Translations under genes and position numbers: made by a program
Notes under the pieces: model-generated
What the model was told of the DNA's origin: nothing
Databases searched by the model: none
What the model saw: only the letters and a program-made list of their open reading frames with translations
Part shown: in pieces, positions 41,932 through 51,298 of the stretch
Numbering within the stretch: position 1 is the first letter of the stretch
Layout: every line of letters begins with the position of its first letter
Source of the DNA: Aquisalimonas sp007126095
GTDB lineage: Bacteria > Pseudomonadota > Gammaproteobacteria > Nitrococcales > Aquisalimonadaceae
NCBI RefSeq assembly: GCF_048323695.1
Contig: NZ_JBLWFT010000001.1
Location: forward strand, 310,001-374,000
DNA length: 64,000 nucleotides
Direction of reading: 5' to 3'

Positions 41932-43872
41932 ATGGCTCTGGTGAAGAAATCCGAACTGGACAACGGAGGTTCGGAGCACGACGCGGAGTCGGGAGGCTCC
42001 ACGGCCGACAACGGGCAGCACTCACGCCGCGAGGCGGAGGCGGCACGGCGCCGGGCGCGCACCCTGGCCAAACGTCAGCAGGCCGCCGAGCGGATCGCCG
42101 CGGCCGTGGCGCAGCTCGGCAGCAGCGTTGCCCAGTCGTCATCCGCTGCGGAGGAGCTGCGCCGCTCCATGAACCAGATCGCCGTGGGCGCCGAACAGGC
42201 CTCCGGATCCTCGCAGGAGACCCTCGGGTCGGTCTCCCAGGTGGCGAGTGCGGTCACCCAGCAGCGGGACAACACCCGCGCGGCGGTGAAGCGGCTCGAC
42301 ACCATGACCGAACAGGTCACCAGTAGCGGTGATGCCATCGAGGACCTGGTAGACGTGGTGAAACGGGGCATCGAACGCCAGGGGCGTGCGGTGGAAGGGG
42401 CGGATACGCTCTCTACGCGGGCGGAAGAGGTGGGCGACATCGTCAAGGCGGTGACCCGGATCGCCGATCAGACCAACCTCCTGGCCCTGAACGCCGCCAT
42501 CGAAGCGGCCGGGGCCGGCCAGCACGGCCAGGGCTTCGCAGTGGTCGCAGACGAGGTGCGCAGCCTTGCGGAGCTGTCGCAGAAGAGCGCTTCCGAAATT
42601 CAGGAGCTGGTGACGCGCATCCAGACGGAGGTGGAGGCCGTCACCGGTGACATCCGCCGGACCGCGGAGCAGGGTCAGGAGAACGCAGACGCCGGCGACC
42701 GGATCACGCAGCAGCTCGAAGACGTCCGCAAGTCCATGGAGACCATGCAGGCCAGCGGCCAGTCCATTCGCCGCATCGCCGACGAGTCGGCGGAAGCGGC
42801 CGAACGGGTGCAGAAGGAGGCCGAGACCATCGCCAGCGCCGCCGAAGAGCAGGCGTCCGCCTGTGAAGAGGCGGTGCGCATGGCGGGTGAGCAGACCAGC
42901 GCACTGAACCAGTGCCAGGAGGCCACCGAGAACCTCTCGGAGCTGTCCGAGAACCTCCGCGACAACACCGACATCGATCGCAGCGCCGAGGAAGTGGCGG
43001 CGGCGGCCGAGCAGCTGGCGACGTCGGTGGAGGAGATCCATCGCTCGTCCACGCAGGTGTCCACGGCCATCGAGCAGATCAACAAGGGCGCGCGCCAGCA
43101 GAGTCGCGCCGGCGAGGCGGCGGCCGCCGCCATCACCCAGCTTGAGCAGGGCGCCAACCAGGCGTCGGAGCAGACGCAGAAGATCCTGGAACTGGGCGAC
43201 GAGGCGTTCACCAAGTTGCAGGAGAACCGCCAGACCGTCGAGGAGCTTGCCAGCAGCGTTGCGACTGGCGCGGATCAGTCCCGCGATGTGCGTAAGCGCG
43301 TGCGCGAACTGGAACTTGTGACCCGCCGCATCGACAAGACCATGGGTGGCATCAACATGGTCAACGTCCAGACCAGCATGCTGGCCGTCAATGGCGGCAT
43401 CGAGGCGGCCCGCGCCGGGGAGCATGGAAAGGGATTCACGGTGGTCGCCACCGACATCCGCAACCTGGCCTCGGATGCCTCGGAGAATGCCGGCCGCATC
43501 GAGGAGGTGGTCGGCCTGGCCCAGGATGACATCGCCGACGTGCGCTCACTGATGGAGCAGATCGCTGCGAGCGCTGACGAGGAGACCCAGAACAACGAAA
43601 GCATCCTGCGCGACCTTCGCAAGGTGGAAGACACGGTAAAAAGGGTGATGGAGGGGAACCGGGAGATCGCCGAAGCCTCGCGCACCATTACCGAGTCCGT
43701 TGGCGAGGCGAAAACGGGGATCGAGCAGATCGCCGCCGCGGCCACGGAGGCCGAACAGTCCACCAGCGAGGCCGCCACGGCGTCCACCCAGCAGCACCAG
43801 GCCGGGGAAGAGCTGGCGGCCGCGGCCGAGGAGATCGCCTCCCTGGCGGATCAGCTGCAGAACGGTGGGTGA
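41932..43872 (+). CDS. Soluble methyl-accepting chemotaxis protein with two signalling tips
   Basis: The 646-residue product has no membrane segment and no recognisable sensor domain; it is helical throughout. There are two receptor-tip sequences: the first at about residues 170-235 (VTRIADQTNLLALNAAIEAA, GAGQHGQGFAVVADEVRSLA) and the second at about 470-530 (INMVNVQTSMLAVNGGIEAA, RAGEHGKGFTVVATDIRNLA). In the first the usual Arg of EAARAG is Gly; the second keeps Arg but has lost the ALNAAIEAA consensus. Two consecutive hairpins, each with its own legs, fit the length. ATG 41932 follows GGAGAGA. A cytoplasmic cluster organised by the downstream ParA is likely. Confidence 0.88.
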   Translation: MALVKKSELDNGGSEHDAESGGSTADNGQHSRREAEAARRRARTLAKRQQAAERIAAAVAQLGSSVAQSSSAAEELRRSMNQIAVGAEQASGSSQETLGSVSQVASAVTQQRDNTRAAVKRLDTMTEQVTSSGDAIEDLVDVVKRGIERQGRAVEGADTLSTRAEEVGDIVKAVTRIADQTNLLALNAAIEAAGAGQHGQGFAVVADEVRSLAELSQKSASEIQELVTRIQTEVEAVTGDIRRTAEQGQENADAGDRITQQLEDVRKSMETMQASGQSIRRIADESAEAAERVQKEAETIASAAEEQASACEEAVRMAGEQTSALNQCQEATENLSELSENLRDNTDIDRSAEEVAAAAEQLATSVEEIHRSSTQVSTAIEQINKGARQQSRAGEAAAAAITQLEQGANQASEQTQKILELGDEAFTKLQENRQTVEELASSVATGADQSRDVRKRVRELELVTRRIDKTMGGINMVNVQTSMLAVNGGIEAARAGEHGKGFTVVATDIRNLASDASENAGRIEEVVGLAQDDIADVRSLMEQIAASADEETQNNESILRDLRKVEDTVKRVMEGNREIAEASRTITESVGEAKTGIEQIAAAATEAEQSTSEAATASTQQHQAGEELAAAAEEIASLADQLQNGG

Positions 43873-43876
43873 TCCG

Positions 43877-45412
43877 GTGAGCGCTGGCATGGGCACGGCA
43901 GGCGAAGTACAGACGGCACCGGGGGACAGTGACGGTCAGCACCTGGTGTTCGCCCTGGGTGACGGAGCCTACACGGTCGCCATGGCGCCGGTGCGGGAGA
44001 TAATCCGCGTCCCTGAGGTCACACCGGTCCCGCTCAGCCACGACGCCGTGATCGGCGCCGTGAACCTGCGTGGCCAGGTCATTCCGGTGGCAGATCTGCG
44101 CCAGCTTCTCGGGTATCCCGCCGTCGAACCGGGGGAGGATGCGCGCGTGCTGGTCACCAGCCTGCGTGACGGGCTGGGGCTGCTGGTGGACGCGGTGCTG
44201 GAAGCCACCGTCCTTGATCCCGGCGATGTCCGGCCCGCCGAGAACGTCACCGGCGTCGTCGATCTGCCCTGGCTGGAAGGGGTGGTGCACCGCTGCGACC
44301 GCCTGGTGCAGTGCGTCGACCTGGAGCGCCTCATTGCCAATGTTGGCCTGGAGATCGTGACCACCGAGACCCTGGAGCGCTCCGGGGGCGGCAGCCTGGG
44401 GGGCACGGCGGAACAGGCGGAAACGGCCGGGCAGCGGCGGGAACTCATTGGACTGGATGTGGCGGGACAGACGTTTGCACTGCCGTTGCGCCAGGTGGTC
44501 GAGATCCTGCGCGAACCGGAGGTGACCACCGCCGTCCCGGACGGCCCGCCCGCCATGCTCGGGATCGCCGACTGGCGCGACCGCCCGCTGCCGCTACTGG
44601 ACCTGGCCCGCTACTTCGATCTGCCGGAGCACGATGGCGAAGCGGAGCGGCGCGTCCTGGTTGTGCCGCTGGCCGGCGACCGGGATTCCCTCGACGGCGC
44701 CGTGGTGGGGCTGGTGGCGGATGCGGCCCGGGAGGTTCTGCGGGTACCCGCTCACCGGGTCGACCCGCTGCCAGAGATCATGCGCCAGGGTGGCGGCCTG
44801 CAGGAGTGCAGCGCCGTGGGACGGCTGGAGGATGGCCGTCTGGTGTCGGTTCTGGACGCCGAGCAGCTCCTGCACGACCGGGATCTGGCAGCTGTGCTCA
44901 ATCGCGATGACGTCTCCGGTGCCGCCGACGATCCGTCGGCGGTGGAGCAGTTCGTGACCTTCGAGCTGGCAGGGCGCCCGTACGGTGTGCCAATCGACGC
45001 GGTGAAGGAGATTCTGCGCCCGCCCGAGCGGCTCACACGGGTGCCGCGGGCGCCCGCGCTGGTGGAGGGGGCGTTGAACCTGCGCGGCAGTATTCTGCCC
45101 ATCATCGGGCTGCGCGACTACCTGGGGCTCGGTCCGGTTCCCGACAGTGAGCGGGCACGGGTGCTGGTGCTGCGGCGGGAGTCGGGCTGGCTCGGCTTCG
45201 GGGTGGATGCGGTGCTCAGCGTTGAACAGGTGGCCCGCGCCAGCATTGCTCCGGCCCCGGGCAACGCCACACGACACACCGACCTGCTTACGCGGGTTGC
45301 CATGGATGACAACGGCGGCATGACGCTCTTACTGGACCCTGCCGGCCTGGCCGCGCGGGTCGAAGCGGCGGCCGAAGAGGTCGCCATGGCAAACCTGGAG
45401 CCCCAATGCTGA
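43877..45412 (+). CDS. Triple CheW-domain coupling protein
   Basis: The 511-residue protein consists of three CheW domains: first about 15-165 (LVFALGDGAYTVAMAPVREI, GAVNLRGQVIPVADLRQLLG), second about 190-345 (LIGLDVAGQTFALPLRQVVE, GIADWRDRPLPLLDLARYFD) and third about 352-500 (FVTFELAGRPYGVPIDAVKE, GALNLRGSILPIIGLRDYLG). The second lacks the NLRG motif, so the three are not equivalent. The start may be GTG 43877 or ATG 43889, which GGTGAG precedes. It lies 4 nt after the MCP stop and overlaps cheB. It could bridge the two-tip receptor and CheA in a non-standard lattice. Confidence 0.88.
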   Translation: MSAGMGTAGEVQTAPGDSDGQHLVFALGDGAYTVAMAPVREIIRVPEVTPVPLSHDAVIGAVNLRGQVIPVADLRQLLGYPAVEPGEDARVLVTSLRDGLGLLVDAVLEATVLDPGDVRPAENVTGVVDLPWLEGVVHRCDRLVQCVDLERLIANVGLEIVTTETLERSGGGSLGGTAEQAETAGQRRELIGLDVAGQTFALPLRQVVEILREPEVTTAVPDGPPAMLGIADWRDRPLPLLDLARYFDLPEHDGEAERRVLVVPLAGDRDSLDGAVVGLVADAAREVLRVPAHRVDPLPEIMRQGGGLQECSAVGRLEDGRLVSVLDAEQLLHDRDLAAVLNRDDVSGAADDPSAVEQFVTFELAGRPYGVPIDAVKEILRPPERLTRVPRAPALVEGALNLRGSILPIIGLRDYLGLGPVPDSERARVLVLRRESGWLGFGVDAVLSVEQVARASIAPAPGNATRHTDLLTRVAMDDNGGMTLLLDPAGLAARVEAAAEEVAMANLEPQC

Positions 45413-46467
45413 CAGTTCTGGTCGTTGACGACTCGGCGCTGATGCGCCGTGCCCTGCGGGAGGCGCTCGAAGCAGAGCCGGATATCCGCGTGGAGATTGC
45501 GCGGAATGGCGAGGATGCCCTGGAGCAGGTGCAGCGGCTGCGGCCGGATGTGATCACCCTGGACATTCACATGCCGACCATGGATGGCCTCACCTGTCTG
45601 AGCCACCTCATGGTCATGGACAACCCGTGTCCGGTGATCATGGTCTCCTCATTGACGGAGAAGGGCGCGCTCGCGACGTTCGAGGCCATCGAACTCGGTG
45701 CTTTCGACTATATCGCCAAACCCGGCGGAACGATCTCCACGGATCTGGAGAGTATCCAGCGGGATCTGGTCGCCAAGGTCCGTGCAGCAGCGGGAGGGCG
45801 CCGTCTCGGCCGGACATCGGCTGAGCCGGCCGCGAAACCGGCACCACCGCAGCCGCGGCCGGCGCGGAGCGGGGGTGCCGTGGAGCGTCTGCTCGTCATC
45901 GGTGTCTCCACCGGTGGGCCGCGGACGCTGGAGGAAATTCTGCCACGGCTGCCGGCGGACCTGGACTGGCCCGTGCTGGTGATCCAGCACATGCCTGCCA
46001 GCTTTACCAGCGTGTTCGCCCGCCGTCTCGACGGTATGTGCGCCATGGCGGTGCAGGAGATCGCCCGGCCCACTGCCCTTGAGGTGGGCGTCATCCACGT
46101 GGCGCGCGGCGATGCGGACATCACCCTGAGCCGCCGCGCCCAAGGGCTGACGCTGGTGCCGACGCCGGCCAACCCGGACTATCTCTGGCACCCTTCTGTT
46201 GGCCGTTTTCTGGAAAGTGCTGATGGCCAGGTGGATGCCGGCGCGCTGGTGGGCGTGCTCCTCACCGGCATGGGTGACGACGGCGCGGCCGCCATGGCGG
46301 CCTGGCATCGTCGCGGCGCACGGACCATTGCGGAATCCGAGGAGACGGCGGTGGTCTTCGGCATGCCGCACGAGCTGATCGAACAGGGCGGTGCCCAGGA
46401 GATCCTGCCTTGCCACCGGATTGGCGCCCGTCTGCTGGACTGGCTCCGTGACGGGGAGGTGGCCTGA
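45406..46467 (+). CDS. cheB: Chemotaxis methylesterase CheB (second system)
   Basis: The 353-residue product has a receiver (TVLVVDDSALMRRALREALE, DVITLDIHMPTMDGLTCLSH), a P/A linker and the esterase domain with catalytic Ser168 in VIGVSTGGPRTLEE, His in VIQHMPASFTSVF and Asp in LTGMGDDGAAAM. It overlaps the CheW-protein gene by 7 nt and the next gene by 1 nt. It differs clearly from the motility CheB at 19.8 kb, so it belongs to a separate lineage rather than a recent duplication. Confidence 0.95.
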   Translation: MLTVLVVDDSALMRRALREALEAEPDIRVEIARNGEDALEQVQRLRPDVITLDIHMPTMDGLTCLSHLMVMDNPCPVIMVSSLTEKGALATFEAIELGAFDYIAKPGGTISTDLESIQRDLVAKVRAAAGGRRLGRTSAEPAAKPAPPQPRPARSGGAVERLLVIGVSTGGPRTLEEILPRLPADLDWPVLVIQHMPASFTSVFARRLDGMCAMAVQEIARPTALEVGVIHVARGDADITLSRRAQGLTLVPTPANPDYLWHPSVGRFLESADGQVDAGALVGVLLTGMGDDGAAAMAAWHRRGARTIAESEETAVVFGMPHELIEQGGAQEILPCHRIGARLLDWLRDGEVA

Positions 46468-47111
46468 TGCCTTTGATCCGACGCGATGACGCTGCTCCGG
46501 CACCGGGGCAGGAGCGGCGCGAGATCCCGCGAGACAGGGAAGGGCTGATCGCCCAGCTCGATGACAAGCGTCCGGTGGCGAGGCGGCGTGCCTCGCGGGA
46601 GCTGGCTGGTGATGCCGGCGCCGTCGACGCGCTCTGCGACGCACTGGAGCGGGAGCAGGACGAGGGCTGTCGCCACGCCATGCTCACGGCGCTGCTGGTC
46701 ACTGGCGGTCAGCGGGTGCAGGAGCGGCTGCTGCCACTCCTGCGCAGCGAGGATGCCGCCCTGCGCAACGGTGCTATCGAGGTGCTTCAGGGCATGCCGA
46801 AGCTCGCCGCGGGGTACATGGATGAGCTCCTGGCGGATCCCGACTCCGACGTGCGCATCTTCGCCGTGAACATCCTGGAGTCGCTGCGTCACGAGCGCGT
46901 GCCCGACTGGCTTCGCGGTGTTCTCGAGCGCGACGATCACGTGAACGTGTGCGCCGCGGCGGTGGATGTGCTCACCGAAGTGGGCGACGACCACTGCCTC
47001 GATGCCTTGCGCCAGCTGCCCGCCCGGTTTCCCGGTGAGCCCTTCATCGCCTTCGCGGTCCGCACGGCGGAGCGGCGCATCACCGGTGAGGAGCGCGGTG
47101 ATGGCCGCTGA
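46467..47111 (+). CDS. HEAT-repeat-type protein of the second chemosensory operon
   Basis: The 214-residue protein is alpha-helical with HEAT-like repeats (RRRASRELAGDAGAVDALCD, LRNGAIEVLQGMPKLAAGYM, VRIFAVNILESLRHERVPDW, VCAAAVDVLTEVGDDHCLDA). It has no catalytic motif. HEAT proteins encoded among che genes are presumed scaffolds or adaptors; the partner is not shown by the sequence, but its position between cheB and cheR suggests a role in adaptation. It starts at the last base of the cheB stop and overlaps cheR by 11 nt. Confidence 0.8.
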   Translation: MPLIRRDDAAPAPGQERREIPRDREGLIAQLDDKRPVARRRASRELAGDAGAVDALCDALEREQDEGCRHAMLTALLVTGGQRVQERLLPLLRSEDAALRNGAIEVLQGMPKLAAGYMDELLADPDSDVRIFAVNILESLRHERVPDWLRGVLERDDHVNVCAAAVDVLTEVGDDHCLDALRQLPARFPGEPFIAFAVRTAERRITGEERGDGR

Positions 47112-47976
47112 CGCTCCCCGTGAGGCAACGGAGGTGCCCGGCATCGGGTACGAGGATTTCACCCGCTTCCGCGAATTTTACTACCGCAAGACCGGCAACT
47201 GGTTCGAGGAGAACAAGCGCTACTACGTGGACAAGCGCCTGCTGGCCCGCATGCGTGCCACGGGTTGCGGTACGTTCCGCGAATACTTCGTGCGCCTGCG
47301 TTTCGAGACGGACGGCGCCGAGCTGCAGGAACTGGTCAATAGCATGACCGTGAACGAGACGTACTTCTTTCGCGAGGAGTACCAGTTCCAGTGCCTGGTG
47401 CGGTCCATGCTCCCGCGGGTGGTGAAGCGCAAGAAGCCGGGCGAGACCGTGCGCATCTGGTCGCTGCCCTGTTCCACGGGTGAAGAGGTGTATTCCCTGG
47501 CGCTGTACCTGCTGGAGTACTGGGACGATGTGGACGATTACAACGTGGAACTGATCGGCTCCGACATAGACACCCGCGCACTGGAGAAGGCGAATCAGGG
47601 GATCTACGAGGGTCGTGCCCTGCACGCCCTGCCGGGACCGCTGCTGAAGCGCTATTTCCGGCGGCTGCCCGATGGTAGCCACCAGATCCTCAAGAGCATC
47701 CGCGATTCCATCCGCATTAGCCGCGTCAATCTCCAAGATCCGCTGGAGACCCGCCCCTATCGCGGCTTCGATGTTGTGTTCTGTCGCAACCTGTTGATCT
47801 ATTTCGATGATGCAGCCCGGAGACGGGCGGCGGAGACGCTCTACGATGCCCTCAACCCGGGCGGCTACATCTGCCTCGGGCACTCAGAGTTCATGAGCCG
47901 CATCTCGTCGCTGTTCAAGCCGGCGCGCTTCCCCGAGGCCATCGTCTACCAGAGACCGGAGGAGGACCAGACATGA
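47101..47976 (+). CDS. cheR: Chemotaxis methyltransferase CheR (second system)
   Basis: CheR methylates receptor glutamates with S-adenosylmethionine. The 291-residue product has the N-terminal helical domain (FREFYYRKTGNWFEENKRYY, NSMTVNETYFFREEYQF) and the SAM-binding domain (IWSLPCSTGEEVYSLALYLL, IGSDIDTRALEKANQGIYEG, FDVVFCRNLLIYFDD). The methylation substrate is presumably the two-tip MCP. There is no cheR in the motility cluster of this window. ATG 47101 lies inside the HEAT gene; GTG 47098 is an alternative. It overlaps cheY by 4 nt. Confidence 0.95.
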   Translation: MAADAPREATEVPGIGYEDFTRFREFYYRKTGNWFEENKRYYVDKRLLARMRATGCGTFREYFVRLRFETDGAELQELVNSMTVNETYFFREEYQFQCLVRSMLPRVVKRKKPGETVRIWSLPCSTGEEVYSLALYLLEYWDDVDDYNVELIGSDIDTRALEKANQGIYEGRALHALPGPLLKRYFRRLPDGSHQILKSIRDSIRISRVNLQDPLETRPYRGFDVVFCRNLLIYFDDAARRRAAETLYDALNPGGYICLGHSEFMSRISSLFKPARFPEAIVYQRPEEDQT

Positions 47977-48344
47977 CGCGCGTACTGGTTGTTGATGACG
48001 CCCAGACCGTTCGCCTCTACCACCGAGAACTGCTGGAGCAGGACGGGTTCGACGTCGACGAGGCCGTCAACGGGCTTGAGGCACTGGAGCGTCTTGCCGA
48101 TACACCGTATGACCTGCTGCTGGTAGACGTGAACATGCCACGAATGGATGGCTACACGTGCGTCCGCCGGGTGCGTACGGACGGGCCCGACATCGGCGTG
48201 CCCGTCATCATGGTCACGACGGAAGGCGCGGCCGGGGACCGGGAACAGGCCCTGAGCGCCGGCGCCAACCTGCACATGGCCAAGCCCGTGCAGCCGGAAG
48301 TGCTGCTGAGTCGGGTGCGGCTCATGAGTGGAGTGTTGTCATGA
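47973..48344 (+). CDS. cheY: CheY-like response regulator (second system)
   Basis: The 123-residue protein is a lone receiver (RVLVVDDAQTVRLYHRELLE) with phospho-acceptor Asp52 in LLLVDVNMPRMDG, Thr in MVTTEGAAGDREQA and Lys in HMAKPVQPEVLL. It overlaps cheR and cheA by 4 nt on each side. Its residues around helix 4 differ from the motor CheY, and the output target is unknown; action on something other than FliM is plausible. Confidence 0.92.
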   Translation: MTRVLVVDDAQTVRLYHRELLEQDGFDVDEAVNGLEALERLADTPYDLLLVDVNMPRMDGYTCVRRVRTDGPDIGVPVIMVTTEGAAGDREQALSAGANLHMAKPVQPEVLLSRVRLMSGVLS

Positions 48345-51034
48345 ATCCCCTGTTGAAACAATTCGTGGAAGAGACCCGGGAGTTTCTCGAGGACGCGGCC
48401 TCCGGCCTGCTGGCGCTGGAGAAAGACCCGACCGACCGAGATGCCATGGACCGGGTATTCCGGGCCATGCACAGCACCAAGGGCGGCTCCGGTCTGTTCG
48501 ACTTCGACCCCATGACCGACCTCATGCACCAGGCCGAGAACCTGCTGGACGAAGTCCGCCAGGGCGAGCGCCCGCTGCAGGGGGCGCTGGTGGACCAGCT
48601 CCTGGACGTGCTCGATCAGGTCAACCGCTGGATCGACGCCATCGAGCGTGACGAGGTGCTGCCGCCGGACGCGGCCGCCGCCAGCCAGGCCCTGGTCGAC
48701 AAGCTGCGCCATGCCGCGGGTGACACCGTCGACACGGCAGCCGACGCCGATGCGGCTCCGGTCGCGGAGCCGGTGGCCCCGGACACCCCGACGCCGGCTC
48801 CCCCCGTCGAGGATGCCGGCTGGCAACCCGAATGGCTTGCGGCGATACCGGATGCGCAGCGGCGTGAAGCCGTGATGGCCGCCTGGCAGGACGGGGCGGA
48901 GCTGGCGCTGTTCGAGTTTCAGCCCGAAAGCGGGGCCTTCTTCACGGGCGGTGATCCGCTGCTGCTGGTCCGCAACGTGGAGAGGCTGGTATGGCTGGCC
49001 ATCGAGCCCGCCACACCCTGGGACGAACCGGAGTCCATGGACGCCTATGACTGCCGGCTGCGATTCCGCGGCCTGGCCAGCAGCGGTGCGGATGCGGTGG
49101 CTGCGGAGTTTGCGTTCGAGGACGAGGAGACCCTGCGTTGCGAGCGCGTGCCGGCGGACGCCCTGGTTTTCGCGGGCGGTGAGCCTGGTGACGCCACCAT
49201 GCTGGAGGAGTTTCTCGCCAGCGCGCCCGAACTCCACGCCGCTGGCGACCATACGGCGTTGCGGCGCTCCGCAGAAGCCATGGCCACTCTGGTCAGCCCG
49301 GACATCCGGGAGGGCAGTGCGTTGGCCTGGCTGGTCGTGGCGCTGGATGCCGACCGTCAGGACCACGTGGCCGCACTCTTGCGGGAGCTGGGAGTGGCCG
49401 TGACGACGCCGTCGGCGCAGGAGCCGGAACCGGAACCCGAGCCCGAACCGGACCCGGACTATACGGAAGCCGCGCCCGCGTCTGTTGCCGCCGTGGGCCC
49501 GGTGGGGGACGCAGCACCGCTGGCGGGCGAGTCCCGCGCGGACGTGTCGGCGATCGATCCGCAGGCGGTGCGTGCCGTCATGCAGGAGCAGTTGGCCATG
49601 CTGGGCGCGGTGGACACCGATGATGCGGCAGCGGCCGGTCATGTTGCCGCGGCCGGCCGTGTGCTCAAGCGGGCCCTGGTTGCCCTGGGCGAGGCGGATG
49701 ACGCTGTCGACACGGCGCTGGAGAACGCCGCCAAGGGTGATCTGGAGCCCCTGCGCGCGGTTGTTCAGGGCGGTGCACAGGGCGTTCCGGCGACGTCCGC
49801 GGCCCCTGCGGTTGAGACGGCGGGTGGAGAGCGATCGACCAAGAGCTTCCGCGTGGATGCCGAGAGCATCGATTTCCTGGGCGACCTGGTCGGTGAACTG
49901 GTGGTCGCCAAGAACAGCTTCCCGTTCCTCGCTGAACGGGCCGAGCACGAGTATGGCGTGCGCGATCTTGCGCGGGAACTGAAAGAGCGCTTTAACGTCA
50001 TCAGCCGCATTGCACAGGACATGCAGGGCGCCGTCATGCAGGTGCAGATGCTGCCCATGGCGCAGATCTTCCAGCGATTCCCGCGCCTCGTAAGAGATCT
50101 CTCCCGGCGTCTGGACAAGCAGATCGAGTTGGTGCAGGAAGGCGAGCAGACCGAGGCGGACAAGACCGTCATCGAGGTCCTCGGCGAGCCGCTGACGCAC
50201 ATGGTCCGCAACAGCATCGATCACGGCATCGAGTCGCCCGAGGCACGGCAGGCGGCGGGCAAGCCCGCCCAGGGCACGATCCGCCTGGCGGCGCGCCAGG
50301 AGGGCGAGCATGTCATCGTCGAAGTGGAGGACGACGGCGGCGGGCTGGATCCGGCCGCCCTGCGCCGCAAGGCCGTGGACAAGGAGCTGATCAGCCAGGC
50401 GGAAGCGGAGCGGCTCACCGATCAAGAGAGCCTGCAGCTGATCTTCACCCCCGGATTCTCTACCCGCGACGCCGTATCCGATCTCTCCGGCCGTGGCGTC
50501 GGCATGGACGTGGTCCGCAGCACCGTGAATCGCTACGGTGGCTCCGTGTCCGTGGCCAGCGAGCAGGGCCGGGGCACGCGGCTGCGCCTTGCCATGCCAC
50601 TGACCATGGCCGTGTCCTACGTCATGGGCGTGGAGGTGGCCGGCCAGCTTTTTGGTGTCCCCATGGAGAGCGTGGTGGAGACGGTGCGGCTGCCTGAGTC
50701 TGCCGTCCGAAAAGTCAAACAGGAGGAGGCGGTCGTGCTCCGCGACGAGGTGATCCCGCTGCGGCGCCTGGATAAGCTCCTCATGCTCGACGGCGCCCAG
50801 AGTGATCGCCGGGCGCGGGTGGATGCCACGTACGACGAGCCCCAGGTGACTGTGCTCGTGGTGCGGCAGCCCGAGGGCCCCGTCGGGCTGGTTGTGGACG
50901 ACTTCCAGGAGGGCCTCGATGTGATCGTCAAGCCCATGGAAGGTGTGCTGGCAAGTATCCGCGCTTACTCCGGTACGGCCCTGCTCGGCGATGGCCGTGT
51001 GCTTCTGGTGCTCAACCTCAGGGAGTTGCTCTGA
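48341..51034 (+). CDS. cheA: Chemotaxis histidine kinase CheA (second system)
   Basis: The 897-residue product has P1 with His44 (FRAMHSTKGGSGLFDF), an unusual region at about 160-380 (ALFEFQPESGAFFTGGDPLL, MDAYDCRLRFRGL) where P2 would lie, a P/E-rich linker, P3, HATPase P4 (MVRNSIDHGIESPEARQAAG, DLSGRGVGMDVVRS) and a CheW-like P5. The start is ATG 48341 in an ATGA overlap with cheY. It is about 180 residues longer than the motility CheA and shares none of its acidic repeat motifs, consistent with exclusive interaction within this operon. Confidence 0.94.
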   Translation: MNPLLKQFVEETREFLEDAASGLLALEKDPTDRDAMDRVFRAMHSTKGGSGLFDFDPMTDLMHQAENLLDEVRQGERPLQGALVDQLLDVLDQVNRWIDAIERDEVLPPDAAAASQALVDKLRHAAGDTVDTAADADAAPVAEPVAPDTPTPAPPVEDAGWQPEWLAAIPDAQRREAVMAAWQDGAELALFEFQPESGAFFTGGDPLLLVRNVERLVWLAIEPATPWDEPESMDAYDCRLRFRGLASSGADAVAAEFAFEDEETLRCERVPADALVFAGGEPGDATMLEEFLASAPELHAAGDHTALRRSAEAMATLVSPDIREGSALAWLVVALDADRQDHVAALLRELGVAVTTPSAQEPEPEPEPEPDPDYTEAAPASVAAVGPVGDAAPLAGESRADVSAIDPQAVRAVMQEQLAMLGAVDTDDAAAAGHVAAAGRVLKRALVALGEADDAVDTALENAAKGDLEPLRAVVQGGAQGVPATSAAPAVETAGGERSTKSFRVDAESIDFLGDLVGELVVAKNSFPFLAERAEHEYGVRDLARELKERFNVISRIAQDMQGAVMQVQMLPMAQIFQRFPRLVRDLSRRLDKQIELVQEGEQTEADKTVIEVLGEPLTHMVRNSIDHGIESPEARQAAGKPAQGTIRLAARQEGEHVIVEVEDDGGGLDPAALRRKAVDKELISQAEAERLTDQESLQLIFTPGFSTRDAVSDLSGRGVGMDVVRSTVNRYGGSVSVASEQGRGTRLRLAMPLTMAVSYVMGVEVAGQLFGVPMESVVETVRLPESAVRKVKQEEAVVLRDEVIPLRRLDKLLMLDGAQSDRRARVDATYDEPQVTVLVVRQPEGPVGLVVDDFQEGLDVIVKPMEGVLASIRAYSGTALLGDGRVLLVLNLRELL

Positions 51035-51035
51035 C

Positions 51036-51275
51036 ATGCCCATCGACTACCGCAAGACCGTGGCCCGGCTCGAGGGAACGTGCACCGTCGAGGAAGCGGA
51101 GGAACTGTTACAGTGGCTGCAGGCCAATCCCCAGGGCAAGGTCAACCTCAAGGAGTGCGGCCATCTGCATGCCGCCGTGCTGCAGGTGCTCATGGCGGTG
51201 CGTCCGCCACTCTCTGCAGAGCCGTCCGATCCGTTTCTGGCGCGCTGGGTCACCCCCGCGATCACTGGCACATAA
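51036..51275 (+). CDS. Small STAS-like protein of the second chemosensory operon
   Basis: This 79-residue protein (MPIDYRKTVARLEGTCTVEE) starts 1 nt after the cheA stop. The pattern of a strand (TVARLEGTCTV), helix, strand (KVNLKECGHLH) and helix (AAVLQVLMAV) resembles a minimal STAS fold, with HLHAAVLQVL where SxxL of phosphorylatable STAS proteins would be; no Ser is present, so it should not be a phospho-switch. The C-terminal segment PSDPFLARWVTPAITGT is unlike STAS. I do not know an established function. Its place between cheA and parA suggests an adaptor. Confidence 0.7.
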   Translation: MPIDYRKTVARLEGTCTVEEAEELLQWLQANPQGKVNLKECGHLHAAVLQVLMAVRPPLSAEPSDPFLARWVTPAITGT

Positions 51276-51298
51276 CCATGACGCCATCGGTGTAAGCC

